From Aselliscus stoliczkanus (taxonomy: Eukaryota > Chordata > Mammalia > Chiroptera > Hipposideridae): a DNA stretch of 64,000 nucleotides. The notes beneath the pieces are model-generated. The model was not told the origin of the DNA. It saw only the letters and a program-made list of their open reading frames with translations, and ran no database searches. A program made the translations under genes and the position numbers. Positions 48,601 to 60,795 of this stretch are shown one piece after another (position 1 is the first letter of the stretch; each line of letters begins with the position of its first letter). The stretch is taken from the NCBI GenBank assembly GCA_033961575.1, contig CM066736.1, positions 92,326,852 to 92,390,851 of the forward strand, read 5' to 3'.

Positions 48601-49885
48601 ACATATGCAAGTACAACTAATTTTCAACAGAGCCAGGCAAGGAGGAATTTCTCGCCCCATTTTAGAAGTGAGAAATGGCCCAAGAGAGGTTGTGGGCAGC
48701 CCAGGGTCCCATTGGAGGTAATAGAGCTGGACACCAGTTCTCCGGTTGCCAACTGCCCCCGCCCCCCACACCACCCACTGCTTCTAACAGCCATGCTGGG
48801 CAGGCCAGGGCTCCCATTTGTCACAGACACACCAAGGATCATTGCTGTCCTCTTTGGCCTGTGTCCAGCCCCTACATGTTCTTGAGTTTTGTTTCATGGT
48901 GTTCTGTTCAGGCAGGAAATCCTCAATGTCTATAACCCTGCACATCAGATTTTCTATTATTTTGCAAGCATCCCAACACATCTGAACGTTTCCCTTTACT
49001 TTGGACAGGCCAGAATCTCATGATATAGAAACCATTATAGATTTCACAGACAGTTCTAGAGAAGCTACAGTGGGTGATAAAGTATTTTTTTAAGTGCGTT
49101 TTTTTTCCAATTAAATAATTTCTGTAGAGATTGAGAACAGAGAAAGTGGAAACCCAACAGCAAACCTGATAAGGCCTGACCCTTCCTGCAGGAGCTCAGG
49201 TGCATCAGGATTGGGAAGTCAGGGATTGTGGACACAAGAGCTAAAACCTAACCCTCTGTGGTTGTAGTTCTGGCCACTGTGTGTAGCCTTAGCAGCCCCC
49301 ACCCCCTAATCTAGTCAAGGCAGAGGGGGTGATGCCAGTGTGAAAAGAAGCTGTTCACACTGATGAGGCTGCACTTTGCAAATAAGCGCCCCAGAAAGTG
49401 TTCTCCCATGGCTAATTGAGGCCAGCTGCTTAGATTACACAGGCAGAATCATCTGGATAGGCCTCTGAGGAAAGGATCTGAGGGCCGAGACACAGCCCTA
49501 TTAAATATTCCTCTCCCTTTATGTCAGTCACAGGAAAATGCAATTGATATCATTTTCCAATTTCTGTGTTCTAATTTGTTTTACCAGTTAGAGTTAAGGC
49601 AGTAGAATGTTCTGTTTACCTGGCTCAATGCCTTAATGATGATATGGTCCCTGCAGGCCCAAGTTAATGTTCCTTAATCCATACAGTTTGCACCAAGAGC
49701 CAATGCTAAGAGAGCCTCCTGTCTGCTACTAGAATGAAAAGCAGGAGTGGTTCTAAAACATAGCCTTTAGTCGGATAGCGCCCATTGATTTGTGGTCATT
49801 GACAGGAATTATTATAGTGGCTTTAGTCCTAGATACAGACATTGCTGTGAACTCAAGGTCATTTGGCAGTTTCACAAGAACCACA
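45671..49885. other. Intronic DNA with minor repeats
   Basis: An A20 run lies at 46312-46331. A likely reversed MIR/L2-type piece is at about 46820-47045 ('gagtgtctcctgtgtaccagacatcacgctaag', 'gggaaactcgggcccag'). An old repeat of uncertain class covers about 47180-47560. The rest is unassigned. Overlapping open frames around 48500-48980 on both strands have no family resemblance. Confidence 0.35.
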
Positions 49886-49889
49886 GAAT

Positions 49890-50005
49890 GTAAGAGCCAT
49901 GCTCAGGCCCTTATGACAGATGAGGAAGATCACAGAGGGGCAGTGACTCACCCAAGGTCACAAAACATGAGTGGTGGCAAAGCTGGTCCCAGAGCCCTGA
50001 GAACA
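49890..50005 (-). repeat. MIR SINE fragment, antisense
   Basis: 'atgacagatgaggaagatcacagaggggcagtgactcacccaaggtcacaaaac' is a clear reversed MIR core. Confidence 0.75.
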
Positions 50006-50087
50006 TGTGAGCTCTTTCCTGGGGCCTCCATGTACAGCTGAGCAAGTTATGCCTTATGCCCTGATCTTTCTCCTGGTGAAGTCTTTT

Positions 50088-50201
50088 TCTTTTTCTTTTT
50101 TTTTTTTGAGGGCAGTGTCACTGGCCCTCATATGTGGGACCCAAACCGGGGCCACTGGCTCCCTAAGCCAGCACTTAACCACCGCGGCACTTGGTGGGCC
50201 C
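50088..50201 (-). mobile_element. tRNA-derived SINE, copy 1
   Basis: On the minus strand it reads GGCCCACCAAGTGCCGCGG..., with a box A-like start, a stem-loop CTGGC-TTAGGGA-GCCAG resembling a tRNA anticodon arm, box B-like GGTTTGGGTCC, then 'GAGGGCCAGTGACACTGCCC' and an A-rich tail. A perfect 16-bp target duplication CCTGGTGAAGTCTTTT lies at 50072-50087 and 50202-50217, the sign of L1-mediated retroposition. RNA polymerase III would transcribe an active copy. The two other copies in this window are at 52306 and 57847. Confidence 0.95.
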
Positions 50202-50217
50202 CCTGGTGAAGTCTTTT

Positions 50218-51550
50218 GACCATGTGGCCAAATGACCTGGGTTTGGTCTTGGCGTAAGAGAAGTGGTTATAAGTAGGACTTGGCTCACTCCTCTTTTATG
50301 GGAAGCCTTCTCCAAACCCCAGATTATGTTTCCCCCACCTCTGAGCTCCAGGAGCACTCTGAATTATTAATAGAGTTACTGAAATTCTCTTGACTAGGGG
50401 CTGAGGGAAGGGCTAGTTTTATTTATTTCATACCCCCAGTTTAGTCCTTAAGCAAATATCAGGTGCTCGATAGGGGCAGCTCCTCTTGTCCTTAGTAATT
50501 CAACTCAACAAGCACCTCTTAGGCACCTGGTATTCGCTCTTTGCCAGCCTACTTTGTAAAGCTTCAGGAGGCCTCACTATTTATTTGCCAAGGTGACCAC
50601 TTTATGGCAGTAAGAATAAGTCTGGGTATGGAGTGGCTGAATCCTGAGATGCCTCAGGAAAAAACAAAAAACAACTTCTATTTATTGAACACCAGTGCCT
50701 TTCTAAGCACTTGCTACAACCCCAAGAGTAAATGCTATTATTATCCCATTGTTTCTATGAGAAAACTAAATACAGAGATATTATGTCTTCAGTTGCGCAA
50801 CAGCTGTCAGGCTGCAGGCCTTGACTGTGATTCTGGAACCCATGGTCCTAACTGCTGGTGTATGGTGCCTATGGTGTAATTAAAGAGTCAGGTCTCTGCA
50901 AGGTTGCATTTCCCAGACAATTTAAGTTCCATCTTTTAAACACCAAAGCATCTAATTTTAGCCTAAAATCTATTACATGCTTCTTATTCAAGATACCTCA
51001 GTGTCACCATTCAGAAGTTGCCTTCTGGGCTATTGAGGTGTGTATGGAGCTAAGTTCCCCTACATCGGATAACTCCAGAATGCTGTGATATTTTAATGCA
51101 ACAATTTTATCATTGTCTTTTTCAATTGAAATGTAATACATGTTCATTGTTAAGTTTTAAGTTTAAAAAATGTAGAAAATAAATTATTCAGATAAAGTCT
51201 TTGTGGTCACATGGAAGGAATATTGATGAGAGAGTTCTGGCGTGGACTGCTCTGGATGATCCCTAAAGTTTCTTCTAATTCAGCGTTTCCACATTGGTTC
51301 AGTTCCCTGAAACACCTAACATCTCATCAGAGCTGTCTTGTCTTGCCTGTTTCCTCATCTAATTACATTACTACTTTCTCTACAAGGCACCATGTGATAT
51401 CCTCAAGTCCGTGGTCTGATGGCTTTAACTAAATTTCCACTATTGTCTTTATTGGGCCCCCAAGACACAATCGTTTTAGGATTCAGAAAGCATCTTATAT
51501 TCTGAACCAAGATATAAATATATTTATTTGATCAGCTTTACTCAGTGTTA
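50218..51550. other. Intronic DNA, minor repeat traces
   Basis: A reversed MIR-like stretch is possible at about 50680-50870 ('ctaagcacttgctacaacccc', 'ttatcccattgtttc'). The rest is unassigned. Confidence 0.35.
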
Positions 51551-51554
51551 TTTA

Positions 51555-51670
51555 CAGACCATCTGTATCAGATTAATTTGAGACCTGAGATGCCTGTTAA
51601 AAATGGAGATTAAAGGTCCTCACCCAAGACCTATAGACTGTCCAAGATGAAAATCAGTGGTCAACATTTT
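51555..51670 (+). repeat. MER5-like hAT element fragment
   Basis: 'gaccatctgtatcagattaatttgagacctg', 'gcctgttaaaaatggagattaaaggtcctcaccc' and 'gatgaaaatcagtgg' follow MER5 landmarks, but the copy is very diverged. Confidence 0.4.
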
Positions 51671-51684
51671 TCCCTGACCAAAAC

Positions 51685-52289
51685 ATATTGTTTTTTATTT
51701 TTTTACTAGGAAATTGTCAAACATAGTCAAATGTAGAGAAAATAATATAATAAACTCCACATAGTCATTACTAAGTTTCAACAATTATTAACCCATAGTC
51801 AACCTTGTTTCATCTATAATTTGAAGCAAATTCTAGACATATCATTTGAATGTTTCATATATATCTATATAACAATCACCACACAATTAACATATCTAAA
51901 ATTCATTAATAATAATCTCTAATATCATTACATTTCTAGTTCAGATTTTCCTTGTCTGATAAATGTTTTAAAATTGTGTAGTGTTTTAGATGCCGAATCA
52001 GGTAATTGGTCATGCTTCTTTTCTATATAGAATGTTGGGAGCCAATTCCGTCGCCACCTCTGGCAATTTTACCAAACCTCATGCATGCATTTTGGCTGTG
52101 TACCTTACCCCTAAACTAACTTCATCTTCATTTTACTTTTATTTTTCTTTAGTCCTGATTTCCTCACAAAGTTTGTTTTATCCTACTGTGCTGTATACAT
52201 TGTTAAAGCTCCTTAAAATCCTTTTACAAAAGGATAAGTTATATGTAAATGACATGTCAGTGAACTCAAACCACTTGTTTTACTTCATT
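51685..52289 (-). mobile_element. Old L1 LINE 3' fragment, antisense
   Basis: 'ctaggaaattgtcaaacatag', 'ttcaacaattattaaccc', 'gaagcaaattctagacat', 'aatcaccacacaattaac', 'taatatcattacatttctagttcagattttcc' is a reversed L1M 3'UTR. A SINE inserted at 52306 follows. Confidence 0.6.
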
Positions 52290-52305
52290 TTTCACCTGCC
52301 TTTTA

Positions 52306-52423
52306 TTTTTTTTATTTTATTTTATTTTTTAAGAGGGCAATGTCACTGGCCCTCAGATGTGGGATCCGACCCGGGACTGCTGGCATCCCAAGCCAGCTCT
52401 TAACCACCACGCCACTTGCCGGC
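52306..52423 (-). mobile_element. tRNA-derived SINE, copy 2
   Basis: The minus strand reads GCCGGCAAGTGGCGTGGTGG (box A-like), then CTGGC-TTGGGAT-GCCAG, box B-like GGGTCGGATCC, 'GAGGGCCAGTGACATTGCCC' and an A-rich (TAAAA)n tail. The perfect target duplication TTTCACCTGCCTTTTA lies at 52290-52305 and 52424-52439. It is the same family as 50088-50201 and 57847-57965. Confidence 0.95.
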
Positions 52424-52439
52424 TTTCACCTGCCTTTTA

Positions 52440-55400
52440 AACCAACTTCCTATTATCTCCGCTTCTGACCATGAGTTTCCTCTTCCTTTTTATGTCTTAC
52501 TCCTCCTCAGTCTCAATGCTCAGCACTTTTCCAACTCTGATCTTTTTTGCTTCCTCCCTTCATTGTGATTCCAAGTTTCCCTGCCTGGCCGTGCAAACAC
52601 CAGATTTCATTCATCCTGAGCATCCTCACTGACTCCTCTGTGTCCTCACCATCAGTTCGTAGCCAGGAGAGGACTAGACACAGACGCAAAATCTTTAGGT
52701 TCCAACATACTCACTTGGAAAATTCCAGTTCACTGAGACACTCAGAGGTTGGGAGGGCAGATGAAACAGGAGAGCTCAGGATAGGAAGACTGGGGGTGGA
52801 TATCAAAAATGTCATCTATTTCCCTGTTTTGCTCTGAGCTGAATTTGTTGCTGTAAGCAGTAGAGATGGGGCAGGACTGACATGGGAGGGAGTAGGACAG
52901 TGGCTCCCAATTTCTGGTGCCCTGTTTATCCATTAAAAGGTTTTTACAAGTCTGAAGCAAGTTGACAAAGACAGTGTAATGGTTTTATTCATAAAGCTCA
53001 GTATGGTTTTTTAAGGGAATGCTATTTGGTTTTGGTGTTAAAACATCCTTCCCTGTATGACATGAATGTGATAGTAAATGAGTGGTATGTTTTAACATCA
53101 GTATTTACAAAGTAAAAAGTTGATAGCCTGTGTCAGTCTCCTGATATTTTATTCATAAATCTAAAAGTCAAAGATGGATGGACAAGGATGGGTGTTTTTT
53201 ATAGGTTTGCCTTGGAAGGAAAACTGTGCTGGGAGACTGAGGTTATCATGACTGCCATTCATTTGTTTTTTATAAACCAAGAAGTAGGATTAAATAAGGA
53301 CTGTTTTCAGAAACGTTTTGGGAATATGGACCCAAGTTCACCGAAATGTAGTAAACCATATATATACTTCACATCCTACAGTAGCTTAAAAAATGTTTTT
53401 CACTTTTTTCTCAATAATACTTGCTCTTTATAAAAACTTAAGTTAGAAGTGAAAGTCCCTTCTAATTTCACCCCAACAGAAATGACTTGTTCTGTCTCTG
53501 CGTGGTTTTCAATGTAAAAATAAATACTTTTTGCACGAAAACATCAACATATATGTATTTTATCTATAACAATAGATGATATCTCTTGTTCCCTCATTCT
53601 GGAGGTCGGTCTTCAGCTTCTATATTTCCTTTTTGTACCTCTTAATTTCTGACATCTTTTCTGTTAATTTAAAGTTGTCAAAGTTGAAACATTTGTATTC
53701 TGTTTTACAACCATACTTCAGTCTTCCATTCTTTGTCTATTTCTTGATTCTAAAAGTTGAGAATCAATAATTGTGTTGATGTGATAATGAATTTAAAATT
53801 TTATCTAATACAGAACCAAGAGGCAAGCTATGATTATTTTCCCTTTTCTCAAAAATTTTTCCTTCTGGATTTCCTATTTTCTCTCTCCTTCTTGTTTTTG
53901 ATTGCTAATGGAAGATCATAGATGATGTCATTAAAAATTAAACTCTCCATCATGTCATTTACTTATTTTTTCAAATCCTTTATCTGTGGAGAACTCCTGC
54001 CTAGAGCCCAGCTTTCCTGCCCCAGGCCGCACTGGCTCCTCTAGGCCTGCTGCTCAGCTCTCACACTGGGACTTCACTGGTCTTCTGAGTGGAGTGCAAT
54101 GTTTGCTGTGCCCTGTGTTTTCTTTCACCTGTCTCATTTTAATCTCATAAAGTAACTTCCTATGGTAGGTGGATGGAAACTAATCTGACTTCTAATAGGT
54201 CTGAAAATGGTATTTTCAGCCCTCACATTTCATTGATAGTGTGTTTGGGTATAGAATTCTAAGGCAAACATAATTTTTCCTTAGGAGTTTGCAGGCCCTG
54301 TTCCATTACCTCGTGTTTTTATAAATACCCCAGTGCAGGTATGGTTCTAATTTCTTTGCATTCATATTATGTTTGTCTCTTAAGCTTTTGTGATTTTCTC
54401 TCATTTTTATGCTTTGAAATTACAGAATAATGTGTCTAAGATAGGGTTATTTTATTATAGGTGCTCAGTGGAACCCTATCAACTTGTCCTTCAATTCTAG
54501 AGAATTAAAAAATTTCTTTTTCTTTGATGATTTTTACCTTCATTTTCTCTAGTCTAGCCTTCTGGAAAGCTTAATTAGACCTCCTGGATGCATACTCTAG
54601 ATCTCATAACTTTTGCTTAAATTCCCTGAATCTTTGGTCCACATTTGGGTAAATGTTCCTTGACTTTATTGAATTTTTTATTTGTTTTAGCAATCATGTT
54701 ATTTTACTTCTTCTAAGAACATTGTCTTATTCCCCATTCCATTTATTAGTAGTCTACTCATGTTTTATGCATGGAGTACCTTCTGGAATCTTCCTGTGAA
54801 TAAAATGTTTTTAAGGATTTTATTCTTTTACTCTCCTGTTTATCCTGTTTTCTCTGGGAACATCTTTTTTCACTCCTATACAGTGATCTTGGTTGCTGTA
54901 AGATTTCCTTACATGACTGGTGATTCTTTGCAGCTTATCCATATTCAATAATCAAGCAATAAAAAAGCTGACTATAGGCTATGTATCTGTGAGTGAGATT
55001 GTAACACACAAGATTTACTTTAAGGGGATTGAAAAAGGGTTCCATTTTTTGCAATATAGAGAATTCTGCTCTTAGGCACTAATTCTCATGCTAGGTGCCT
55101 TGGTTTCTCCCTAGAGAGATTGGACAATATTTTGGTGGTTTTCAATTCATGCCCATGTTTTCAGCCTGACCTCTCAGCCTTAGCCACTACCATGCTGGAA
55201 ATGACTGTGTTGTGAGCCTGTCTGAGTTCAGTAGGTCAGGTTGCCTGCCCCTCAGATGTATCTTCATCTGCATTTTCTTGTTTTTGGTAGTGTGAGGGGT
55301 TACTGTGGCATCCTCTACTATGCCTCCTCCATCCACATACGTCTTCCAGAAAAAAAATGTTAAAATTGTGTTTGCTGATCATTCCATGCTGTTCTCTTTG

Positions 55401-57394
55401 TGATTATGGGCTTATACTTTTTATTTATTTCATATCACTTGATTGGGGGGTGGGAGTCTCAGGAAGGAGAGGATATAAATATATATGCAGATATACCATT
55501 ATGAATCACATTTTTCCTTAAATATTTGATATTCATATTTGCAACTATATCTCTTTATTAACATCAAATTGAAAGATATGTATTCTCCTCCTGCTAACAA
55601 AATAGGACATTTAATTTGTTGTTGTTTTCTTCTTTGGTCTCCCTTGTTTTATTGATATTGTTGGAATTTCAGTGTGTATAGTAATCATTCCTTTGCTCTT
55701 TTAAAGTGTTTTTTCCTTAACAGTTACATCAATCTTCATAATCTCATAACCAGCAATTATTTTTATTTAATACACTTTTTTACTCTTGTCTTTGCTTACC
55801 ACTGATTCTTGTGATGCATAGTATGTAAGTATACATCTTGTGTAGTATGCTCTTCCCTTCCTGGGTTCTCTATTCTGACATAAATTTTTATTTGGCGGTT
55901 TGGAGAATTTCCTTAGGTTTTATGCAGGAGAGAGTACATAAACAGCATATTTTCTGAGTTGCTGACTGCTGAAAATGCCTTGCCTTTCCTCTTGTGATGA
56001 TGTGGCTGGCTGTAGAATTCTAGGGCTATACTCTCCTTTCCTTGAACCAGGTGGGATCTCAGTGGTCTTGCGGTTACTGCTGTAGCCATACTTTTCATTG
56101 TTAGCCTCTATTTTAAACATCTCAGTGTATGAAGTAATTTGCTTCTTGTGTTAATTTGTTTTACATCAAGAGCCATTTATTCTGATGGCTCAGCTTGGTT
56201 AGCCTCTTTTAAGTTGCTAATTTGTCCCATTTGTCCCCTGACTTTTCCTTGGTTGTCAGTCTGTATTCTCTCTGGCCCTTCACAATTTAGCGGGACAACT
56301 ACTGTTCATCTGTCCATATGCAGTGTATGGGTGCTCAAGCTTTTCGCTCACTGGACAATAATATTTGCCATTCCAAAATAAGTCTTTAGGCTTGCAGGTA
56401 TCCGTTAGAATTATAGATGTCCAGCTTGGATGTCTGCTGGGTCTAGAGGTATCATTGTGTGTTGTATTTGGTGTCCCCAGATGTTGCTACAATATATCAT
56501 ATCCTATGGCTTGGGCTAATAGCTGGCAGAAGAGGGTTCTGATGATCAGGCTGCTTGCTGCAGGACATTCCACTCCACTTCTTCCCTGGGAGGACAGACT
56601 CCATGGCAGCCCTGGGTACAACTTCCTGCACAGTCACCCCTAAGTAGCAACACCTCCCTGATCTGGATCAGACCTTGGTGACTGTTTGTTTGCTTTTATC
56701 CCTGAATCTCCATCTGGTTATTCTCTTGAGCCTTGGACAAAAGGACCAATTACATTTTCCTATTTCTTAGAAAATTTGTCTTTAGAATAATAATTTTTTC
56801 ATGTCACTGTTTTTTTCCATTTTTATTATGAAATATACCATGAAGGCCAAAGAGTATTTATAGTGAATACATGTAAAGATCGGTGATAAAACAAATGGCC
56901 ATGTATCTACCACCTAACTGAAAAAATAACTTCTTTTCTTCTAAATAAAGCTATTTTATGATTCTCAGTGGATTCTCTCTCTCCCTTTCCTGATCGTGGG
57001 TTTGAAGTAGGTATTGTGTATGGCCTTAGTAACTCCACAGCAGTTTTCTCAGCACTTCTTTCTGAAAAAATGAGAGAAAAGTACAAACATAGTGTATACA
57101 GGGCACCCTGAGTTGTTTGCAAACGGAAGTTCAGATGATTAAGCTTAGTGGTTGGTGTGGCTGTGCAGGTCACCATTGGTTTCTCTTGGCAGGTGTTCCC
57201 TGGCCCACTGCTAACCCACAAGGCACCTTTGTGTGAATAAGAAAAAGCCATGCTTGCCGTTTGCCAAAAATTTTCTGTAGTAACTCTATGCATAAAAATC
57301 TATAATGACTATGCATGTGGCTAGTACCTCCTGGAGTTTACAGGCCACACTACAATTCATGGTAACACAGTGCTCTTCGGGTGGGCTTAATCAA
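52440..57394. other. Intronic DNA, mostly unassigned
   Basis: AT-rich. About 54180-54560 and 55980-56070 contain 'gtatagaattctaaggc' and 'gctgtagaattctaggg', text typical of old antisense L1 5' regions; this is a low-certainty call. About 56815-56940 resembles a reversed L1 3'UTR. No gene or RNA feature is recognised. Confidence 0.35.
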
Positions 57395-57500
57395 ACATTT
57401 ACTGAAAGCCTTCTGTGTGCCAGGCACTCTCCTAGATGCTTAGCATTCAACACTGAGATAGACAAGATCCCTGCTCACATGGATGCCCCATGGCTAGACT
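57395..57500 (-). repeat. L2 LINE 3' end, antisense
   Basis: 'catttactgaaagccttctgtgtgccaggcactctcctagatgctt' and 'gacaagatccctgctcacatgga' are the reversed L2 3' terminus. Because this end is conserved in many L2 copies, the call is firm despite the short length. Confidence 0.8.
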
Positions 57501-57846
57501 TATGAGCAATCTGGTTTTTGGGTATGAGCTGGGAGTCAACTAACAAGATGGAATTACGCTGGGGAAGGGCCCAGTGGTTTCTAACAAAGTGGGCCAGGCT
57601 GAAATTTATTTAGCATTTTGTTTACTACAGATAAACTCTGAAAGGCCCTGCAGTACCAAACCTTTGAGTTCAGAGCTTTAGGTGGGGTCCTTAAGTCCAG
57701 GGTGATCATATATCCTGGTTTACCCTGGGCAATCCTGGATGAAATCGCTTGTCCCATGTGATTATTAATATCACCTCTTTTCCTTCTTAAAAGTGTCCCA
57801 GCCTTGGACAGTAAATTATAGGGTCACATATATTGGTCAACTTTTT

Positions 57847-57965
57847 TTTTGTTTTTTTTTTGTTTTTTTTTAAGGGCAGTGTCACTGGCCCTCACATGTG
57901 GGACCTGAACCGGGGCCGCTGGCTTCCAAGGCCAGCGCCTAACCATCGCGCTACTCGGCCGGCCC
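57847..57965 (-). mobile_element. tRNA-derived SINE, copy 3
   Basis: The minus strand reads GGGCCGGCCGAGTAGCGCGA, containing box A (TAGCGCGATGG), then CTGGC-CTTGGAA-GCCAG, box B (GGTTCAGGTCC), 'GAGGGCCAGTGACACTGCCC' and a tail of A-runs split by C. The target duplication TATATTGGTCAACTTTTT lies at 57829-57846 and 57966-57983. This copy keeps the best box A and box B and may be the least diverged of the three. Confidence 0.96.
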
Positions 57966-57983
57966 TATATTGGTCAACTTTTT

Positions 57984-59435
57984 GCCATGGTAGCAAACAC
58001 CTTCAAAATCTTAGTGACTTGAAAGAGTAACTATCTAGGTTTTGTTAATGGATCTGTAGATCAGCTGCAGCTCTGCCCCAGTCTGTTGCTCATGTTTAAG
58101 TTTGCTCCTCATTCGGGACTTTGTGCCACTATCATCCCATGATGGCATTCAGACTGGAAGATCAGCCCTTATATGAGGCCTCTTCTTCTCACGGCAGAAG
58201 GTGGGCGCCCAAGAGAGCTGTGGTCTGATGTGGCATGGGCCATATCTACTTATATTTCGTTCACTAGAGCAAGTTACAGGGCCAAGACCAACATCAGGGG
58301 ATATGTTGCTCCCTCAGGGGGCGCTGTGGTGGGGGAGAGTGAACAACGAATAAATAATACAGTTATCACATCGCACTTCTACTGCCTTCCAGTGTACCCT
58401 TCCTCTAGACATTGCTGGTGTTCTTCTGTGTGTGTGTCAGGATTGTGCCGGAGTGATTAACAGGACGTAGGAAGGAGTTTTGCTTCCATTTAGATTACAG
58501 AATGAATTAAGGAATTTCACTGTGGTGTGGAGCCTGTTTGGTTTCTAGATTTCATTGGAGGGAGTGGGGGTTGATGTTTGCTGTGGCAGCCTGATTAACG
58601 AGAACAGGCTGTTCTTCCTGGGCCTCCAGCATCACCACCTATCACAGAAGTTGCACTAACAGAGTTTCCGCTGTACTGTGTGAGCTGGCAGAATCAGGTA
58701 GAGCCAGTGACCAAACCACGCTCCCCACTACCTCGTGTTGGGGCTCTACGAAGGGTGATTTGTACCCTTTACTTTGCCTCCACTGACTAATCTCTGTTCT
58801 CCATCCCTGCCCTTGTTGCGTAACTGGGTTTTTTTGTTTTTGTCTTTTTAACTTTTATTTTTCTGTTGGTGTCCCTTCATTTGCCTGTGTTAAATGTCCA
58901 GCACTGATTGGCTTTTCCTTTAAAACAATTCCAGCAATTCCTCAACCATTACTGCTTCACTGATGGATTGATGGTACCCATCCTTGTTTTCCATTGTTAT
59001 ATAGTTTGCTTATCCCATTTCAGTGGGACTTGAGGAGAGAAAAGTGGCAAAGATTTGAGCTCAGCTATCCATGTGGAACTTCAGTGTTTTCAAACAGAGA
59101 TATAATATTGTTTCGCCACAAGGGCAAAGATTGATTGGGAGTCATAGAGGATATACATTAGATTCATCACCAGTCCTGGCAGCTGGCTTTCTGTCAAGAG
59201 CAATTTTTCACAAAGAAACTATTTTATCATTTCATAAGAATGATCAAGTACCCTCAGAGTCATATTGAAAAGCACAGGGATGATAGGTGGTCAGCTTGAC
59301 TCAGTACATAACTGATTTGCAGGAAGGGTTCACATGCATGCCTCAGCAGAAATACAGATTTTCACATCTCATGGATTGTGGCGTGCTGTGGATAGTTGAA
59401 ACTGTGGCTGTTAAATAGCTAATTCCTAATAATTT
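57984..59435. other. Intronic DNA, one unnamed old repeat
   Basis: About 57990-58335 ('aatcttagtgacttgaaagag', 'gatcagctgcagctctgcc', 'aagttacagggcc') resembles a mammalian-wide repeat whose class I cannot name. The rest is unassigned. Confidence 0.35.
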
Positions 59436-59439
59436 TTTC

Positions 59440-59545
59440 CTTCACTAGAATATAATTCTATGAAGGTATGGAATGCATCTGTCATGTTCTCCATTGTATC
59501 TCCAAACCCTAGCACAGTACCTGGCATGAATGGATATTCAGAAAA
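59440..59545 (+). repeat. L2 LINE 3' end, sense
   Basis: 'ctagaatataattctatgaaggtatggaatgcatctgtcatgttctcc', 'gtatctccaaaccctagcacagtacctggcatgaatgg' is the L2 3' terminus in sense orientation. Confidence 0.75.
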
Positions 59546-60419
59546 CTTTGGCCAAAGCAATGCAAATATTAATGATGGGCAGTAAAGCAGTAACCTGGGG
59601 AGAGTCCTTGGAGCCCCTGACTGTGGTGGAACGCAGTAAGAGCAGGTCGGGACTCTTTAAAGTAAGGTGCCAGGAATGAGTGCGGATTGATACCTCAGCC
59701 TCCCTGGCTCGATGGGGTGAGATGGAAGCCTGGAGGGCTTTGTTCTGAGAGTTAAGAGCACAGCCGCTGGACACTGCACTGCCCTGGACCCTAGCCGAGG
59801 CCATGGGCTGCTGTGTAGGCCTCAGATGCTGTTGTTGCCCTGCCATATCCCCTCACCCTTACCACTTGAGTGCATGCTTGCTGGCCTCCAGAGGCCAGCC
59901 CTTGCATTGATTTGAATGTGGAATTCTTCTGGCCACTGAAATTTATTTTGCCACTCATGCTGCAAGTTGGAAATATCCCTTGAGAGCTTCCCTCAAATCA
60001 ATGACTGAAAGGAGGTGGTGTTATAAATCGCCCATGTCCCTGGCCCCTAGGGTGGGGAGACTCTAGGTGTGTGTAATCCCCGCAGCAGGCTTAACCATCA
60101 GTCCCCCGCTGTGGTAACTGTCTTGCTAGAGCCCCCTTTATTGACTTCTTTCCCTGGACCACTTCCCTATTCCCCTACCTGTGTTTTCTTCAACTTCTCA
60201 ATGAACCATCCTTGTCTCAGGTCTGCTACTGGGGAGACCCAAGCTAGTACAGCCGTCCCTGTGTTCTGGGCATCCTGACCACAGGAACATGGGTATTCTT
60301 GGGGCTTCAGAGGATTTGAGCTTCATTTTGCTTAGACTCTTAAAACTTAATATCAAAAATAGAAAAAAAAGCACTGTAATTTCTCTTGCTTTAAAATGTT
60401 ACTTAAACAATTCCTAAGG
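59546..60419. other. Intronic DNA, nothing recognised
   Basis: No gene, RNA or repeat assigned. Confidence 0.4.
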
Positions 60420-60795
60420 ATTTAATATCCAAAATTTATGAAACACTCATTCAACTCAATGCCAAAAAAAACAAACAGCCCAATTAAAAAACGGGCAGAG
60501 GATACGAAAAGGCATTTCTCTAAAGAGGACATACAGATGGCCAACAGGCATGTGAAAAAATGTTCAGTCTCACTAATCATCAGAGAAATGCAAATAAAAA
60601 CCACAATGAGATTCCACCTCACCCTGGTCAGAATGGCTGTCATCAATAAATCAACAAACAACAAGTGCTGGCGGGGCTGTAGGGGAAAGGGAACCCTGCT
60701 GCACTGTTGGTGGGATTGCAGATTGGTGCAGCCACTATGGAAGTCAGTATGGAGGTATCTCAAAAAGCTGGAAATGGAATTACCGTATGACTGAG
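60420..60795 (+). mobile_element. L1 LINE ORF2 C-terminal fragment, sense
   Basis: A 118-codon frame (60438-60794) reads as the end part of L1 ORF2p, with '[19 protein letters not shown]', '[20 protein letters not shown]' and '[20 protein letters not shown]', the family's C-terminal zinc-knuckle-like segment. It stops abruptly after 'gaattaccgtatgac' with no 3'UTR or A-tail, so both ends are truncated. It is not a functional gene. It is better preserved than the other L1 pieces here and lies 367 bp before SYT9 exon 2. Confidence 0.9.

Noticed and set aside
51990..52403. 137-codon frame near 52 kb
   Set aside because: It runs through an antisense L1 3'UTR and then into the antisense SINE; it is chance coding.
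50088..57965. Three possible tRNA genes at the SINE positions
   Set aside because: They have box A/box B and an anticodon-arm-like hairpin, but they also carry a common non-tRNA body, A-rich tails and target duplications, so they are SINEs.
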